From positions 34,583 to 98,582 of the forward strand of contig NZ_DFUE01000015.1 in assembly GCF_002379585.1 (NCBI RefSeq): a stretch of 64,000 bases of DNA, in the 5' to 3' direction. Position numbers and translations under genes: made by a program. This stretch comes from Pseudomonas sp. UBA4194 (lineage in GTDB: Bacteria; Pseudomonadota; Gammaproteobacteria; Pseudomonadales; Pseudomonadaceae). The notes beneath the pieces are model-generated. The model did not search any database, had not been told where the DNA came from, and saw nothing but the letters and a program-made list of their open reading frames with translations. Below, piece after piece: positions 49,629-57,851 of the stretch (the first letter of the stretch is position 1; every line of letters starts with the position of its first letter).

Positions 49629-51914
49629 TTAGCGAACCGCCGCCTGCGCCGGCTTGATCAACTGCAACTGCTGCCGATAGTCATCGGTTACCTGGCGCGC
49701 CTGGCTGTTGCTGGTGACCACGCGAGGGGTGATCAGCACGATCAGCTCGGTGCGGTTCTTGCTCTTGCTGGTGTTGCCAAACAGCCAGCGCAGGCCGGGA
49801 ACGCGGCCCAGATAGGGCACGGCGGATACGGTATCACTGTTGTCCTGTTTGATCAGGCCGCCAAGCAGCACCGTTTGCCCGCTTTGCACCGCTACCTGGG
49901 TGGACACCGAACGGGTGGAAATGCGCGGATTACCATTGCTGTCGGCGTTGCCGCTGTTATCGGCGTCGCTGACCTGCTGCTGGATGTCCATGTACACCAG
50001 GCCGCCGGGGTTGATGCGCGGCACCACATCCAGGATCACCCCGGTCTGGACGTACTCGACGCTGCTCAGGGTGGTATCGGAGGTGTTGGTGTTGACCGTG
50101 GTCTGGCTGATGGGAATGTTGTCACCGACCTGGATCTGCGCCTGCTGGTTGTTCATTACCACCAGCGACGGCGCCGACAGCACCTGGGTGCGACCGCTGG
50201 TTTCCAGGGCATGCAGGGCAAACTGCAGGTTGCTGCTGACGAACGAATAGAACAGTGAATCGGCAGCGCCCAGCCCAGCGCCGCCGCCGCCCAGGGCGCC
50301 CTGACTGCCAGCGGTATTGGCCACCGTGGTGCTGCCGGAATTCCCGGCCAGACGCCCCAGGTACCACTGCACGCCCAGGTCCAGTTCACCGCTGAGGTTG
50401 ACTTCAAGAATGCGGGTCTCGATCTGCACCTGCATGGGCGCGTTGTCCAGGCGCTTGATGGCTGCTTCGATCTCGGCCCATTGCGCAGGGCGGGTGCGGA
50501 TCAGCAACTGGTTGCTGCTCTTCTGGGCCGTGATGCGGGTGCTGTCGTCCAGGTGCTGACTGCTGCCGTTTTCGCTGCCGCCCGTGTCCTGGGCGCTGTC
50601 CAGGCTGCTGTCCTCGGCACTGTCTTGCATGCCCTCGTCGTCGCTGTCTTCCTCAGGCTCCTGTTGCACATTGGTCTGCAGGTTGCCATTGCCCAGGCCC
50701 TGGCTGGCGCCGGACAGCCCAGTGCCACCACTGCCGTTGCCATTGAGCGATGACAGCGAGCGCGTACGCAGCCCGGGGGCGACCTTGGCGGCGCTGTCGT
50801 CCTTGATCTGCCCGTTGCCATAGATCTGGCGCAAGTATTTGGCCAGATCGGTCGCTTTCATGTTGCGCACGTCATAGACGTACATCTGCGGCTCGTTGCC
50901 GCCGCCCTCGTCGATGGTGTGAATCCAGTCGCCCACTTCGCTCAGGTACTGCGGCTGCGAAGAGATCGCCACCACCGAATTGGTCCGCTCGATGGGCAGG
51001 AAGCGCACCATGCCCGCCAACGGCATGCCGCTGTCGGGACCGAACATCTTCTGCAGTTCCGGCATCAGCTCGCCAACGGTGGCGCGCTGCAAGCCGTAAA
51101 CGCCGATGGACATGCCTTTGAGCCAGTCCACATCAAAGGTGTCGATGGTGTCCTGATAGTTGGCCAACTCGTCCGGTGTACCGGCCAGGCTCAGCACGTT
51201 GCGCGCCGGGTCCACCAGCAGGAAGGCGTTGTCCCGGGCGAAGGGCTTGAGCAGTTTCTGCATCTCGGTGGCAGAAATGTAGCGCAGTGGGAACAGCCGT
51301 GCCGACAGGCCATTGGAAGGTTTGGACACCGGCATCTCCGGCACCAGCTTGCCGGCCACGGCCTGGTTGGAGGGCAGGATCACGTAGCGGTTGCCTTGGC
51401 GGATCATGGCGTTGTCGGTCCACGACAGCAGGGTTTCCAGAATCGACAGGGCTTGTTGTTTGTTCACCGGTTGCGAGGTGGAGAAGCTGACGTCGCCTTT
51501 GACGCCTTGGGCGATGCTGTAGTTTTCGTGCAGCAGATCGCCCATCACGCTGTTGATCACCGCTTCGATAGGCTGGTCGGTGAAGTTGAACACGATATCG
51601 CCGCCGGCTTCCTCACCGCCTTTGGTACTGGCCGCTGGCGCCGGGGCGGGGGTGCCCACGAAGCGTTGATTGCCGCGAATGATCTGCCGTCGCGCCGGTG
51701 CGCTGGCGGGGGCCGTGGTCGGGCTGGCGACAGGCGTCGCTGCATCCACGGTCGGCGCCCGCTGCGAACCGGTGCCGTTGAGTGCTTCCTGCATCAGGGC
51801 CGGATCGTTCTCGAACGGCTCCGGGGTTGAGGCGCAACCGGCCATGGCCACAGCGGTGGCCAGGCACAGCAGCGGACTGCGCAAACGGGAAAACTCGGGG
51901 AAGCGATTGTTCAT
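49629..51914 (-). CDS. gspD: Type II secretion secretin GspD, lipoprotein type (HxcQ-like)
   Basis: The 761-residue protein is the outer-membrane secretin of a type II secretion system. It starts MNNRFPEF, with a lipobox ending MAGC at Cys27 and no Asp at +2, so it should be lipidated and sorted to the outer membrane without a pilotin, as in HxcQ. The N0-N3 domains follow (FTDQPIEAVINSVMGDLL), with an Asp/Glu/Ser-rich insert at about residues 440-480 (QEPEEDSDDEGMQDS). The secretin core lies in the C-terminal half (VLSAPSLVVMNNQQAQIQVG, then QVAVQSGQTVLLGGLI). ATG 51914 overlaps the upstream stop by 4 bp. It is the last gene of the gsp operon. Confidence 0.92.
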   Translation of the reverse strand: MNNRFPEFSRLRSPLLCLATAVAMAGCASTPEPFENDPALMQEALNGTGSQRAPTVDAATPVASPTTAPASAPARRQIIRGNQRFVGTPAPAPAASTKGGEEAGGDIVFNFTDQPIEAVINSVMGDLLHENYSIAQGVKGDVSFSTSQPVNKQQALSILETLLSWTDNAMIRQGNRYVILPSNQAVAGKLVPEMPVSKPSNGLSARLFPLRYISATEMQKLLKPFARDNAFLLVDPARNVLSLAGTPDELANYQDTIDTFDVDWLKGMSIGVYGLQRATVGELMPELQKMFGPDSGMPLAGMVRFLPIERTNSVVAISSQPQYLSEVGDWIHTIDEGGGNEPQMYVYDVRNMKATDLAKYLRQIYGNGQIKDDSAAKVAPGLRTRSLSSLNGNGSGGTGLSGASQGLGNGNLQTNVQQEPEEDSDDEGMQDSAEDSSLDSAQDTGGSENGSSQHLDDSTRITAQKSSNQLLIRTRPAQWAEIEAAIKRLDNAPMQVQIETRILEVNLSGELDLGVQWYLGRLAGNSGSTTVANTAGSQGALGGGGAGLGAADSLFYSFVSSNLQFALHALETSGRTQVLSAPSLVVMNNQQAQIQVGDNIPISQTTVNTNTSDTTLSSVEYVQTGVILDVVPRINPGGLVYMDIQQQVSDADNSGNADSNGNPRISTRSVSTQVAVQSGQTVLLGGLIKQDNSDTVSAVPYLGRVPGLRWLFGNTSKSKNRTELIVLITPRVVTSNSQARQVTDDYRQQLQLIKPAQAAVR

Positions 51915-52426
51915 GGTGTCGGTACGTTTGGAAGGGTGATGAGGGGCGCCTTCGACGGCGGCGGAAGGCGAAGCATGGGCAGGCTCAGTTGTTGGGTCTG
52001 GCCCTGATGCGTAAAGGTGGCTTGCTGGGGTGTCACAGCGCTGAGCGTCCAGCCGTTGTCCAGCGCGCTGCCCACGGCCAGTTTCAGCGAGCGCTTGCTG
52101 GGCAGGCGCAACAAGGCCCATTGCGCGGCGCCGTCGATGATCACGCCGCTGAGGCGGATGCCGGCCAGGGAGCTGGCCTGTTGCTTGCCGGTGGCCAGGT
52201 CGGGCTTACGCTCGGGGCTGAACATCGACTGCTGCCACACCAGGGCCAGGGATTGTTCGGGCAGCGGCTCCTGTGACACGGGCTTCGCGGTGCCGGGCAA
52301 CGCGCGCGCGGGGCTTGCCGGCAACCAGTCAATTTGCTGGGCTGCGCCCAGTGACAGACCAGTGGCCAGTGCGGCGAGCAGGGCGGTGCTGCCCAGCAGG
52401 CTCAACGTCAGGGTGTCGAATTTCAT
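51911..52426 (-). CDS. Type II secretion inner-membrane component, GspC-like (short)
   Basis: The 171-residue protein has an N-terminal transmembrane helix (LSLLGSTALLAALATGLSLG, about 8-28), a Pro-rich linker, and a C-terminal GspC-type homology region (IRLSGVIIDGAAQWALLRLP through WTLSAVTPQQATFTHQG). It is much shorter than classical GspC proteins, which carry a C-terminal PDZ domain, and is similar in size to HxcP-like or GspN-like proteins. The homology region should contact the GspD N0 domain. It overlaps gspM and gspD by 4 bp each. Confidence 0.8.
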   Translation of the reverse strand: MKFDTLTLSLLGSTALLAALATGLSLGAAQQIDWLPASPARALPGTAKPVSQEPLPEQSLALVWQQSMFSPERKPDLATGKQQASSLAGIRLSGVIIDGAAQWALLRLPSKRSLKLAVGSALDNGWTLSAVTPQQATFTHQGQTQQLSLPMLRLPPPSKAPLITLPNVPTP

Positions 52427-53055
52427 GCTTCGGGCTCCTGAGCGGCCGATGCCTGCGCCGGTGGTCGGGCCTGTTGCAGATAACCGCGCACCAACAGATG
52501 CACTTGCAGCCGACCGGCACCGCCAGCGGCAGGCGCCGTGGCGGCACGACGCAGGCTGAGGTTGTCGACGAACAGATAGGGCTGGCCGTATTCCAGGTCG
52601 TGGAGCAGACGGGCCAGGGGCTCCAGCGCGCAGTCCAGGGTCAGGCTCACCTTGACCTGGCGATAGGGCTCGCTGCCGTCCTGCTCGGGGGTGATGGGCA
52701 TGCGCTGGGTCACCTGGCAGCCGGGGCCTTGCTCGGCATGGGCCTTGACCAGATCGAGGCTGCGCTGCATCAGGTCGGCTGCCACCGCGCTGGGGTCTTC
52801 GCCAGGCAACAGACTGCTGCGGCTGGAAGGGTCGCGGCGCGCGGCCTGCAATTGCTGGCGCAGATCATCGCGTTGGGCGAGCACGGCGGCGTAGCGCTGT
52901 TGCTGGGTGCGCAATGTGCTGGCGCGTTCGTCCAGTTCGCCCAGGGGGCCCAGGAACCAGCTTTGCACCAGCAGCCACCAGGCCGCCCACAGCACCGCGG
53001 CCAATACGATCAGCGCGGCGCCACGGCGCTCGCGTGCGGTCAGGTCACGACGCAT
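52423..53055 (-). CDS. gspM: Type II secretion protein GspM
   Basis: The 210-residue protein has a short cytosolic start (MRRDLTARERRGA), one transmembrane helix (AALIVLAAVLWAAWWLLVQS, about 13-32), a coiled-coil segment (GELDERASTLRTQQQRYAAV, continuing to QLQAARRD) and a periplasmic domain. This is the layout of GspM, which stabilises GspL. The Met at 53055 was chosen because it removes an extension without a helix. It overlaps the gspL end by 11 bp and the downstream GspC-like gene by 4 bp. Confidence 0.85.
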   Translation of the reverse strand: MRRDLTARERRGAALIVLAAVLWAAWWLLVQSWFLGPLGELDERASTLRTQQQRYAAVLAQRDDLRQQLQAARRDPSSRSSLLPGEDPSAVAADLMQRSLDLVKAHAEQGPGCQVTQRMPITPEQDGSEPYRQVKVSLTLDCALEPLARLLHDLEYGQPYLFVDNLSLRRAATAPAAGGAGRLQVHLLVRGYLQQARPPAQASAAQEPEA

Positions 53056-54076
53056 GGGCGGGCTCCTGGCGCAGTTGGGCGCGCAAGGAGAAACGCTCCT
53101 TGCCGGTCTGTTCATCGGGCTGGATGATGCCTTCGAACTGGGCGGCGGTGAGGGTGCTGCACGTTTTCACCCTGCCGATCAGCGCGCTGGCCTTGGCGCT
53201 CTGGCCACTGATGGACACGCCACCGCTGTCATTGATTTCCAGTTGCTGAACCCAGGTATCGGCGCCCAGGCAGCCGGTGAGGTCCACCAGCACCTTGGCC
53301 AGGGTCGGCTGGGCGGCCTTCTGTCCAGCCAGGTAGCGCGCCGCGCCCTGGCTGTTGCTCAGCTCCCGGCGCAATGCCTGCACCTGCTGCACCTGCTCGC
53401 GCTGCTGGTCGACCTCGGCCTGCATGGCCTCGACCTGGGCGGTACGGGCATCCAGCCACAGCACCATGCAGGCCAGCAACAGGGTACCGCTGGCCAGAGC
53501 CAGCATGCGTGGCAGGCGCCGGCCTTTGGCGGCGGCAGGCCGCTGCTCGGCAGGCAGCAGGTCGACGCCCATGGGCCTGCCATCGGCATCTCGGCAGTCC
53601 ACGGCGTGCAAGGTCAAGCCCTGTTCGCGGCAGGTATCCAGGATGGGTTGCAGCCGTTCGCGTAAAATCGCTACCAGCTGCACTCGCGCCACCCGCTGGC
53701 CTTTGCTGTCGACCCGCGCTACGTAGTGCATCTGCTCGCGGGGGAACGGCGTGTACTTGTCCAGCTCGAAGCCGACCACGCTGTGCAGGTCGCGCAGCGC
53801 CGCCAGAGGCAGTTGCAGCGATTGCACCAGCACGCTGCTGGCGGGCAGCACCAGCACCAGCCGCTCGGCGGGGTGGCTCTGTACGCCTGCCGTCAGTGGC
53901 CAGTCGATCAGGCGTTCCTGCCGGGTGGGCAGCAGATGGGCGCGCGCCTTGGGGGGCAAGGCGTCGCGCAGTTCGCCCAGCCAGGCCTGCCAAAGCCCTT
54001 GAGCGGGGCTGGCGCACCAGTAGCGGCGCACACCGGCCTGCAAGGGCGCCAGGTGCTGTGTCAGTGATTGCTTCAT
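53045..54076 (-). CDS. gspL: Type II secretion protein GspL
   Basis: The 343-residue protein is a GspL-type inner-membrane protein. The N-terminal cytosolic actin-like domain includes ALRDLHSVVGFELDKYTPFP, followed by a transmembrane segment near residue 200 (LALASGTLLLACMVLWLD) and a periplasmic part with a heptad-rich stretch. GspL anchors the GspE ATPase. ATG 54076 overlaps the gspK stop by 4 bp; a much longer in-frame reading extends upstream but runs through gspK and is not homologous. It is slightly shorter than many GspL proteins (about 380-400). Confidence 0.85.
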   Translation of the reverse strand: MKQSLTQHLAPLQAGVRRYWCASPAQGLWQAWLGELRDALPPKARAHLLPTRQERLIDWPLTAGVQSHPAERLVLVLPASSVLVQSLQLPLAALRDLHSVVGFELDKYTPFPREQMHYVARVDSKGQRVARVQLVAILRERLQPILDTCREQGLTLHAVDCRDADGRPMGVDLLPAEQRPAAAKGRRLPRMLALASGTLLLACMVLWLDARTAQVEAMQAEVDQQREQVQQVQALRRELSNSQGAARYLAGQKAAQPTLAKVLVDLTGCLGADTWVQQLEINDSGGVSISGQSAKASALIGRVKTCSTLTAAQFEGIIQPDEQTGKERFSLRAQLRQEPAHAS

Positions 54077-54807
54077 TCTTGCCAACGCAGAACGCGATAA
54101 GGTCGCGTTCCCTCCTTGGATGGGTTCAGTAACAGGGTGACGCGCAGCGTCGTGGTATACCCGCCGGGCAAGCTTGCGCTGCTGTCGACGGTGAGTACGG
54201 GACCGGCGTCTTGCGTCACCGGTCCTCCTTGGGGCAGACCCAGGGCCTGGCGCAGCTCGGCGCTGGCCAGGCGCGGCTCCGGGCTGGGCAGCCCACTCCA
54301 CAAGGTCAGGTTGGGCGTGGCCCGCGCATACAGCGTCTGGTTCATGCCCGGCAGTTCTCGCAGTTCCTCGATCAGACGCAGCGGCGTGCCTGCGCGGCGT
54401 CGTTGCAGTGCTGGAGTCAGTGCCTGCAACTGCTGCGCGCTGGCCCCGCAGGCCTGCAGCCACCGGACGATCTGCTCCATGGCTGCGGCGTTGACGTCCA
54501 GCTTGCCCTGTTCGCTGCGCAGGCTGACCGCCAGTTGTGCCTCATCGAAATTCAGCGTGTGGGGCTGGCCATCCGCCCGCCAGTGACGCTGCGGGTCGCG
54601 ATCCAGTTGCGCCAGCACCGCCAGGCCTACACCGGCCTCGGCCGCCAGCAAGGCCTGGGTATGCTGGCGCTGCCACAAGGCCTGGCGCTGCTGCAGGTGC
54701 ACCCAGCCGGCCAGACCGGCCAACAGGCTGGCGAGCAGCGCCAAGACCCACAGCACCAGTAGCAGGGCCACGCCACGCTGCCGATGGCCATTGCAGGCGG
54801 GCTTCAT
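54073..54807 (-). CDS. gspK: Type II secretion minor pseudopilin GspK
   Basis: The 244-residue protein has a short positively charged leader (MKPACNGHRQRG) followed by VALLLVLWVLALLASLLAG, the typical prepilin cleavage and hydrophobic stalk, although the residue after Gly is Val instead of Phe. A large globular domain follows with the helical GspK-type repeats (LRLIEELRELPGMNQTLY). GspK caps the pseudopilus tip. ATG 54807 overlaps the gspJ stop by 4 bp. At 244 residues it is smaller than the usual 300-330, as in Hxc-type systems. Confidence 0.88.
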   Translation of the reverse strand: MKPACNGHRQRGVALLLVLWVLALLASLLAGLAGWVHLQQRQALWQRQHTQALLAAEAGVGLAVLAQLDRDPQRHWRADGQPHTLNFDEAQLAVSLRSEQGKLDVNAAAMEQIVRWLQACGASAQQLQALTPALQRRRAGTPLRLIEELRELPGMNQTLYARATPNLTLWSGLPSPEPRLASAELRQALGLPQGGPVTQDAGPVLTVDSSASLPGGYTTTLRVTLLLNPSKEGTRPYRVLRWQE

Positions 54808-55415
54808 GGCGTACCGGCCTCGCCCGACAGGTCCAGGCGCAGATTGATGCTCATCCGTGGCCAAGGCATCGCTCCGGTCAACTGCGCATCGACGCGCACA
54901 CTGCGCGGCAGGCGTCCCGGCCATGGCCAGCGTGCCAGCCATCCCGTGGCTTCGCCCTTGGGCGACAGGCCGCGGTAGCTCAATTGCACCGCCTGCACCT
55001 GATGCAGTAGCACCTGTGGTTCACCCCAGGGTTGCAGACCCTGACCCTGCAGACGGGCGAAGCTCATCTGCAACTTCTGGCCCGCCACGAGCTGCAGCTC
55101 GTGTCGATAAAGTCCGCCACCCAGGCTTGCCGACAGCGGCGCGTAAAACGCCATGCGTTCGGCTTCGCCTTCGAAGATCGGCGTCTGCGCAGCGCCTGGC
55201 TTGCCTGCCGACAACGGCAGTGCCTGGCCCAGTGCGCTGCGCAGAAAATTCTGGGTGGAACGCACTTCATCCAGTCCGGTGCTGTAGCGCTCGGCCTTGG
55301 CCATGGCCCGGTTGGCGCCGGCAATCGCCGCCGCAATCAAAGTCAGCATGACCCCCAGCAAGCTCAGCACCACCAGCACTTCGAGCAGGGTGAAGCCCTT
55401 CGCCCGCGCGTTCAC
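54804..55415 (-). CDS. gspJ: Type II secretion minor pseudopilin GspJ
   Basis: The 203-residue protein begins with GTG (at 55415) and MNARAKGFTLLEVLVVLSLL, the prepilin signal with cleavage after Gly and Phe at +1, Glu at +5. The C-terminal domain is GspJ-like with SYRGLSPKGEATGWLARWPW. It sits in the pseudopilus tip with GspI and GspK. The start overlaps the gspI stop by 4 bp (GTGA), which supports the GTG choice. Confidence 0.9.
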   Translation of the reverse strand: MNARAKGFTLLEVLVVLSLLGVMLTLIAAAIAGANRAMAKAERYSTGLDEVRSTQNFLRSALGQALPLSAGKPGAAQTPIFEGEAERMAFYAPLSASLGGGLYRHELQLVAGQKLQMSFARLQGQGLQPWGEPQVLLHQVQAVQLSYRGLSPKGEATGWLARWPWPGRLPRSVRVDAQLTGAMPWPRMSINLRLDLSGEAGTP

Positions 55416-55774
55416 TGTGCCGCTCCGCGGGTGCGCACTTGCAGCGTGCTGTAATGCGCGCGGCGCGATCCGTCATCCACGTTCAGGTCCAGGCGCCATA
55501 CCGCAGCAGCGCTGTTCGTCGCCGGCAAGGCGCTGACCGACAGTTGCCAGTGCACACCACTCCACTGACCTTGGCTGTGGCCGGCGAGCAGCGCGCCGGC
55601 GCTGGCTTCATCCATTATCGAGCGTGCCGCCAGGCTCAGGCGGTCGCTGCGTTGTACCTGCTGCAACGCCCGGGCGCTTTGCCCGAACGCCACGATCAAC
55701 ACGCTGCTGCACACCGCCAACACGGCCAGGGCAGCCAGCATTTCCAGCAGGGTAAAACCGCGCTGACGGCTCAA
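55412..55774 (-). CDS. gspI: Type II secretion minor pseudopilin GspI
   Basis: The 120-residue protein has the prepilin signal (RQRGFTLLEMLAALAVLAV) with cleavage after Gly, Phe +1 and Glu +5. The start is probably TTG 55774, which overlaps the gspH stop codon (AATTGA) and gives a leader of 5 residues. A longer in-frame start at 55828 would add 18 residues and is less likely. The size fits GspI, the minor pseudopilin that nucleates the tip complex. Confidence 0.85.
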   Translation of the reverse strand: MSRQRGFTLLEMLAALAVLAVCSSVLIVAFGQSARALQQVQRSDRLSLAARSIMDEASAGALLAGHSQGQWSGVHWQLSVSALPATNSAAAVWRLDLNVDDGSRRAHYSTLQVRTRGAAQ

Positions 55775-56208
55775 TTGAGGGCGCGCAACTGAACGTTGCC
55801 GGTCAGCCAGTTGATATCGACCCGCCAACGCTTGTCATCGCGGGCCAGCAGCAGGTGTCCACCGCTGGCGCCGCCGTCGGGGTAGAACTCGAACGCCGAG
55901 CCGAGACCTTCGGCGGTCTGCAGTTGCACACGCATATCCTGGGGCAGGGCGCGAACCTTTTGCCGCGGACCCTGAAAGCGCCCGGTGCGCAAATCGAACT
56001 GTGTACGCGCCGGTTGCCCGCTGACGATGGCCTGTACCCTGGCTGCGCGCAGCGCTTGCACCACTTCACTCAGGGCTCGACGTTCCGTTGCCGCGTGCAG
56101 ACCTTGGCCCACGCCAAAGCCCACCAGGCCGACGCAGATCGCGATCAGCACGATCACCACCAGCAACTCGAACAGGGTGAAACCGCGGCTGCGGGGCAGG
56201 GCGCCCAT
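55771..56208 (-). CDS. gspH: Type II secretion minor pseudopilin GspH
   Basis: The 145-residue protein has MGALPRSRGFTLFELLVVIV, a prepilin signal with cleavage after Gly and Phe +1, Glu +5, followed by a GspH-type C-terminal domain (VVQALRAARVQAIVSGQPAR). It is a minor pseudopilin that connects the tip complex to the main pseudopilus. The gene begins 2 bp after the gspG stop. It is the first of the minor pseudopilins in the H-I-J-K order. Confidence 0.9.
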   Translation of the reverse strand: MGALPRSRGFTLFELLVVIVLIAICVGLVGFGVGQGLHAATERRALSEVVQALRAARVQAIVSGQPARTQFDLRTGRFQGPRQKVRALPQDMRVQLQTAEGLGSAFEFYPDGGASGGHLLLARDDKRWRVDINWLTGNVQLRALN

Positions 56209-56210
56209 GC

Positions 56211-56636
56211 TTATTCCCAGTTACCGATGTCGGCCTTGTAGCCGTCACCGCCTGGCTGGCCATCCTGGCCGTAGAAAATCAGGTCGAAGCTGCCGTGCTC
56301 TCCGGGGTAGCGATAGCCGAAGGCATGGCCGAACGGATCCTTGAGGTCCGAAGGCTTGGCGTAGGGACCGGCCCAACCTGTGGCATTGGCAGGCTTGGAC
56401 ACCAGTTGCTGCAGGTTGGCCGGGGGCGTGCCGACGTCCAGCCCGTAGCTTTCGATCTTCATGCCCAGGCTGGCCAGTTGCGCCTTGCCGGCGCCGTACT
56501 TGCCCTTGTCGACGTTGCCGCCGACCTGGCGCACCACAATGGTCGCGACAATGCCCAGCAGGACGATCACGGCGAGCATTTCCAGCAGGGTAAAGCCGCC
56601 CTGGCGGTGGCCGCGGGCAGAAGTGAAACGAGTCAT
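56211..56636 (-). CDS. gspG: Type II secretion major pseudopilin GspG
   Basis: The 141-residue protein has a 14-residue leader (MTRFTSARGHRQGG) cleaved before FTLLEMLAVIVLLGIVAT, the canonical major pseudopilin signal with Phe +1 and Glu +5. The C-terminal part has DPFGHAFGYRYPGEHG and FYGQDGQPGGDGYKADIGNW, which includes the Ca-binding loop of GspG. It polymerises to the pseudopilus that pushes cargo through GspD. It lies 10 bp after gspF. Confidence 0.95.
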   Translation of the reverse strand: MTRFTSARGHRQGGFTLLEMLAVIVLLGIVATIVVRQVGGNVDKGKYGAGKAQLASLGMKIESYGLDVGTPPANLQQLVSKPANATGWAGPYAKPSDLKDPFGHAFGYRYPGEHGSFDLIFYGQDGQPGGDGYKADIGNWE

Positions 56637-56646
56637 AGCGGTTTCC

Positions 56647-57849
56647 TCAAATGTTACTGGTAAGGCTCATCAACGGCAGCATGATGGCGAGCATGATCAC
56701 CGCCACCATCACGGCCATGACCACGGTCAGGCTGGGCACCAGGGCGGCCAGCAGGCGGTCGATGCCGCGCTTGGCCTCGACATCGAATACATCGGCGACC
56801 TTGAGCAGCATCACGTCGAGATTGCCGGCCTGCTCGCCGACTTCGATCATTTGCAGGGCCAGTTCCGGCAGCAGCGGCTGCTCGCCAAAGGCTTGCGCCA
56901 GCGTGCCGCCGCCTTTGACCCATTCGGTGGCCTGCTCGACCTGGGCGCGCAAGGCCTGATTGCCGCACACCTGGCGCACGATCAGCAGGGCTTGCAGCAG
57001 CGCCACGCCGTTGCTGAGCAAGGTGCCCAAGGTGCGCGCCAGGCGTGCCGCTTCGATTCGTTGCAGCAGCGGGCCCAGCACCTTGACGAACAGCAGCCGG
57101 CGATCGTGTCGCTGGCGACGTTGGGGGTTGCGTCGGCCAATGGCCACGGCCCAGATGCCCAGCACGATGGCTGCCAGCAAGAGCAGGCCATAGGCACTGA
57201 GAAATTCACCCAGGCTCAGGATGATCTGGGTGATCAAGGGAATCGGCACGCCGAGGTCGCGGAAGATCGGCACGAACTGTGGCACGACGTACGCCAACAG
57301 CAGCGCCAGTGAACCGAGTACCCCCACCACCAGGAAAATCGGATAGATCAGCGCGTTGACCACTTCGCCGCGCAGCATCTGGCTGCGCTCCAGATAGTCG
57401 GAGAGCTGACGCAGGGTGTGCTCCAGCGAACCTCCGGCTTCACCGGCGCGGACCATGCTGATGTACAGGCTGGTGAACTGGCCGTGCTCCTCCTCCAGCG
57501 CCTGGCTCAGCGGCTTGCCGGCCTTGACCTGCTCGCGGATGCGCTCCAGCAGTGCGCGACGCTTGGGCTCGCTGGCCTGCTTGAGCAAGATGCCCAGCGC
57601 GCGCTCCAACGGTTGGCCGGCGCCCAGCAGCGTGGCCAGCTGCTGGGTGAAGCTCACCAGCGCGGCGCCGTTCATGCTGCTGCGTTGCAACGCGGACCGC
57701 AGACCGGCCGGATGCCCGGAGTCCAGGCTCAACAGCAGGAGGCCACGTTGATGCAGTGCGGCGACGGCGGCCGCATGGTCCACGGCTTCGAGATGGCCTT
57801 GTTGAGTGGCGCCCTCAGCGTCCAGAGCGCGGTAGCGGAAATGGGCCAT
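56647..57849 (-). CDS. gspF: Type II secretion inner-membrane protein GspF
   Basis: The 400-residue protein is a GspF/PilC-type platform protein with two tandem T2SSF domains. FTQQLATLLGAGQPLERAL and RLARTLGTLLSNGVALLQAL are the start of each domain, and three transmembrane segments lie near residues 165-195, 215-235 and 370-395. It couples GspE to pseudopilus assembly in the inner membrane. The gene starts 2 bp after the gspE stop. Confidence 0.95.
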   Translation of the reverse strand: MAHFRYRALDAEGATQQGHLEAVDHAAAVAALHQRGLLLLSLDSGHPAGLRSALQRSSMNGAALVSFTQQLATLLGAGQPLERALGILLKQASEPKRRALLERIREQVKAGKPLSQALEEEHGQFTSLYISMVRAGEAGGSLEHTLRQLSDYLERSQMLRGEVVNALIYPIFLVVGVLGSLALLLAYVVPQFVPIFRDLGVPIPLITQIILSLGEFLSAYGLLLLAAIVLGIWAVAIGRRNPQRRQRHDRRLLFVKVLGPLLQRIEAARLARTLGTLLSNGVALLQALLIVRQVCGNQALRAQVEQATEWVKGGGTLAQAFGEQPLLPELALQMIEVGEQAGNLDVMLLKVADVFDVEAKRGIDRLLAALVPSLTVVMAVMVAVIMLAIMLPLMSLTSNI

Positions 57850-57851
57850 GA

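Noticed and set aside
53045..54463. Longer GspL reading starting inside gspK
   Set aside because: The first 129 residues are Arg-rich and lie in gspK; the ATG at 54076 gives the expected start and a 4-bp overlap.
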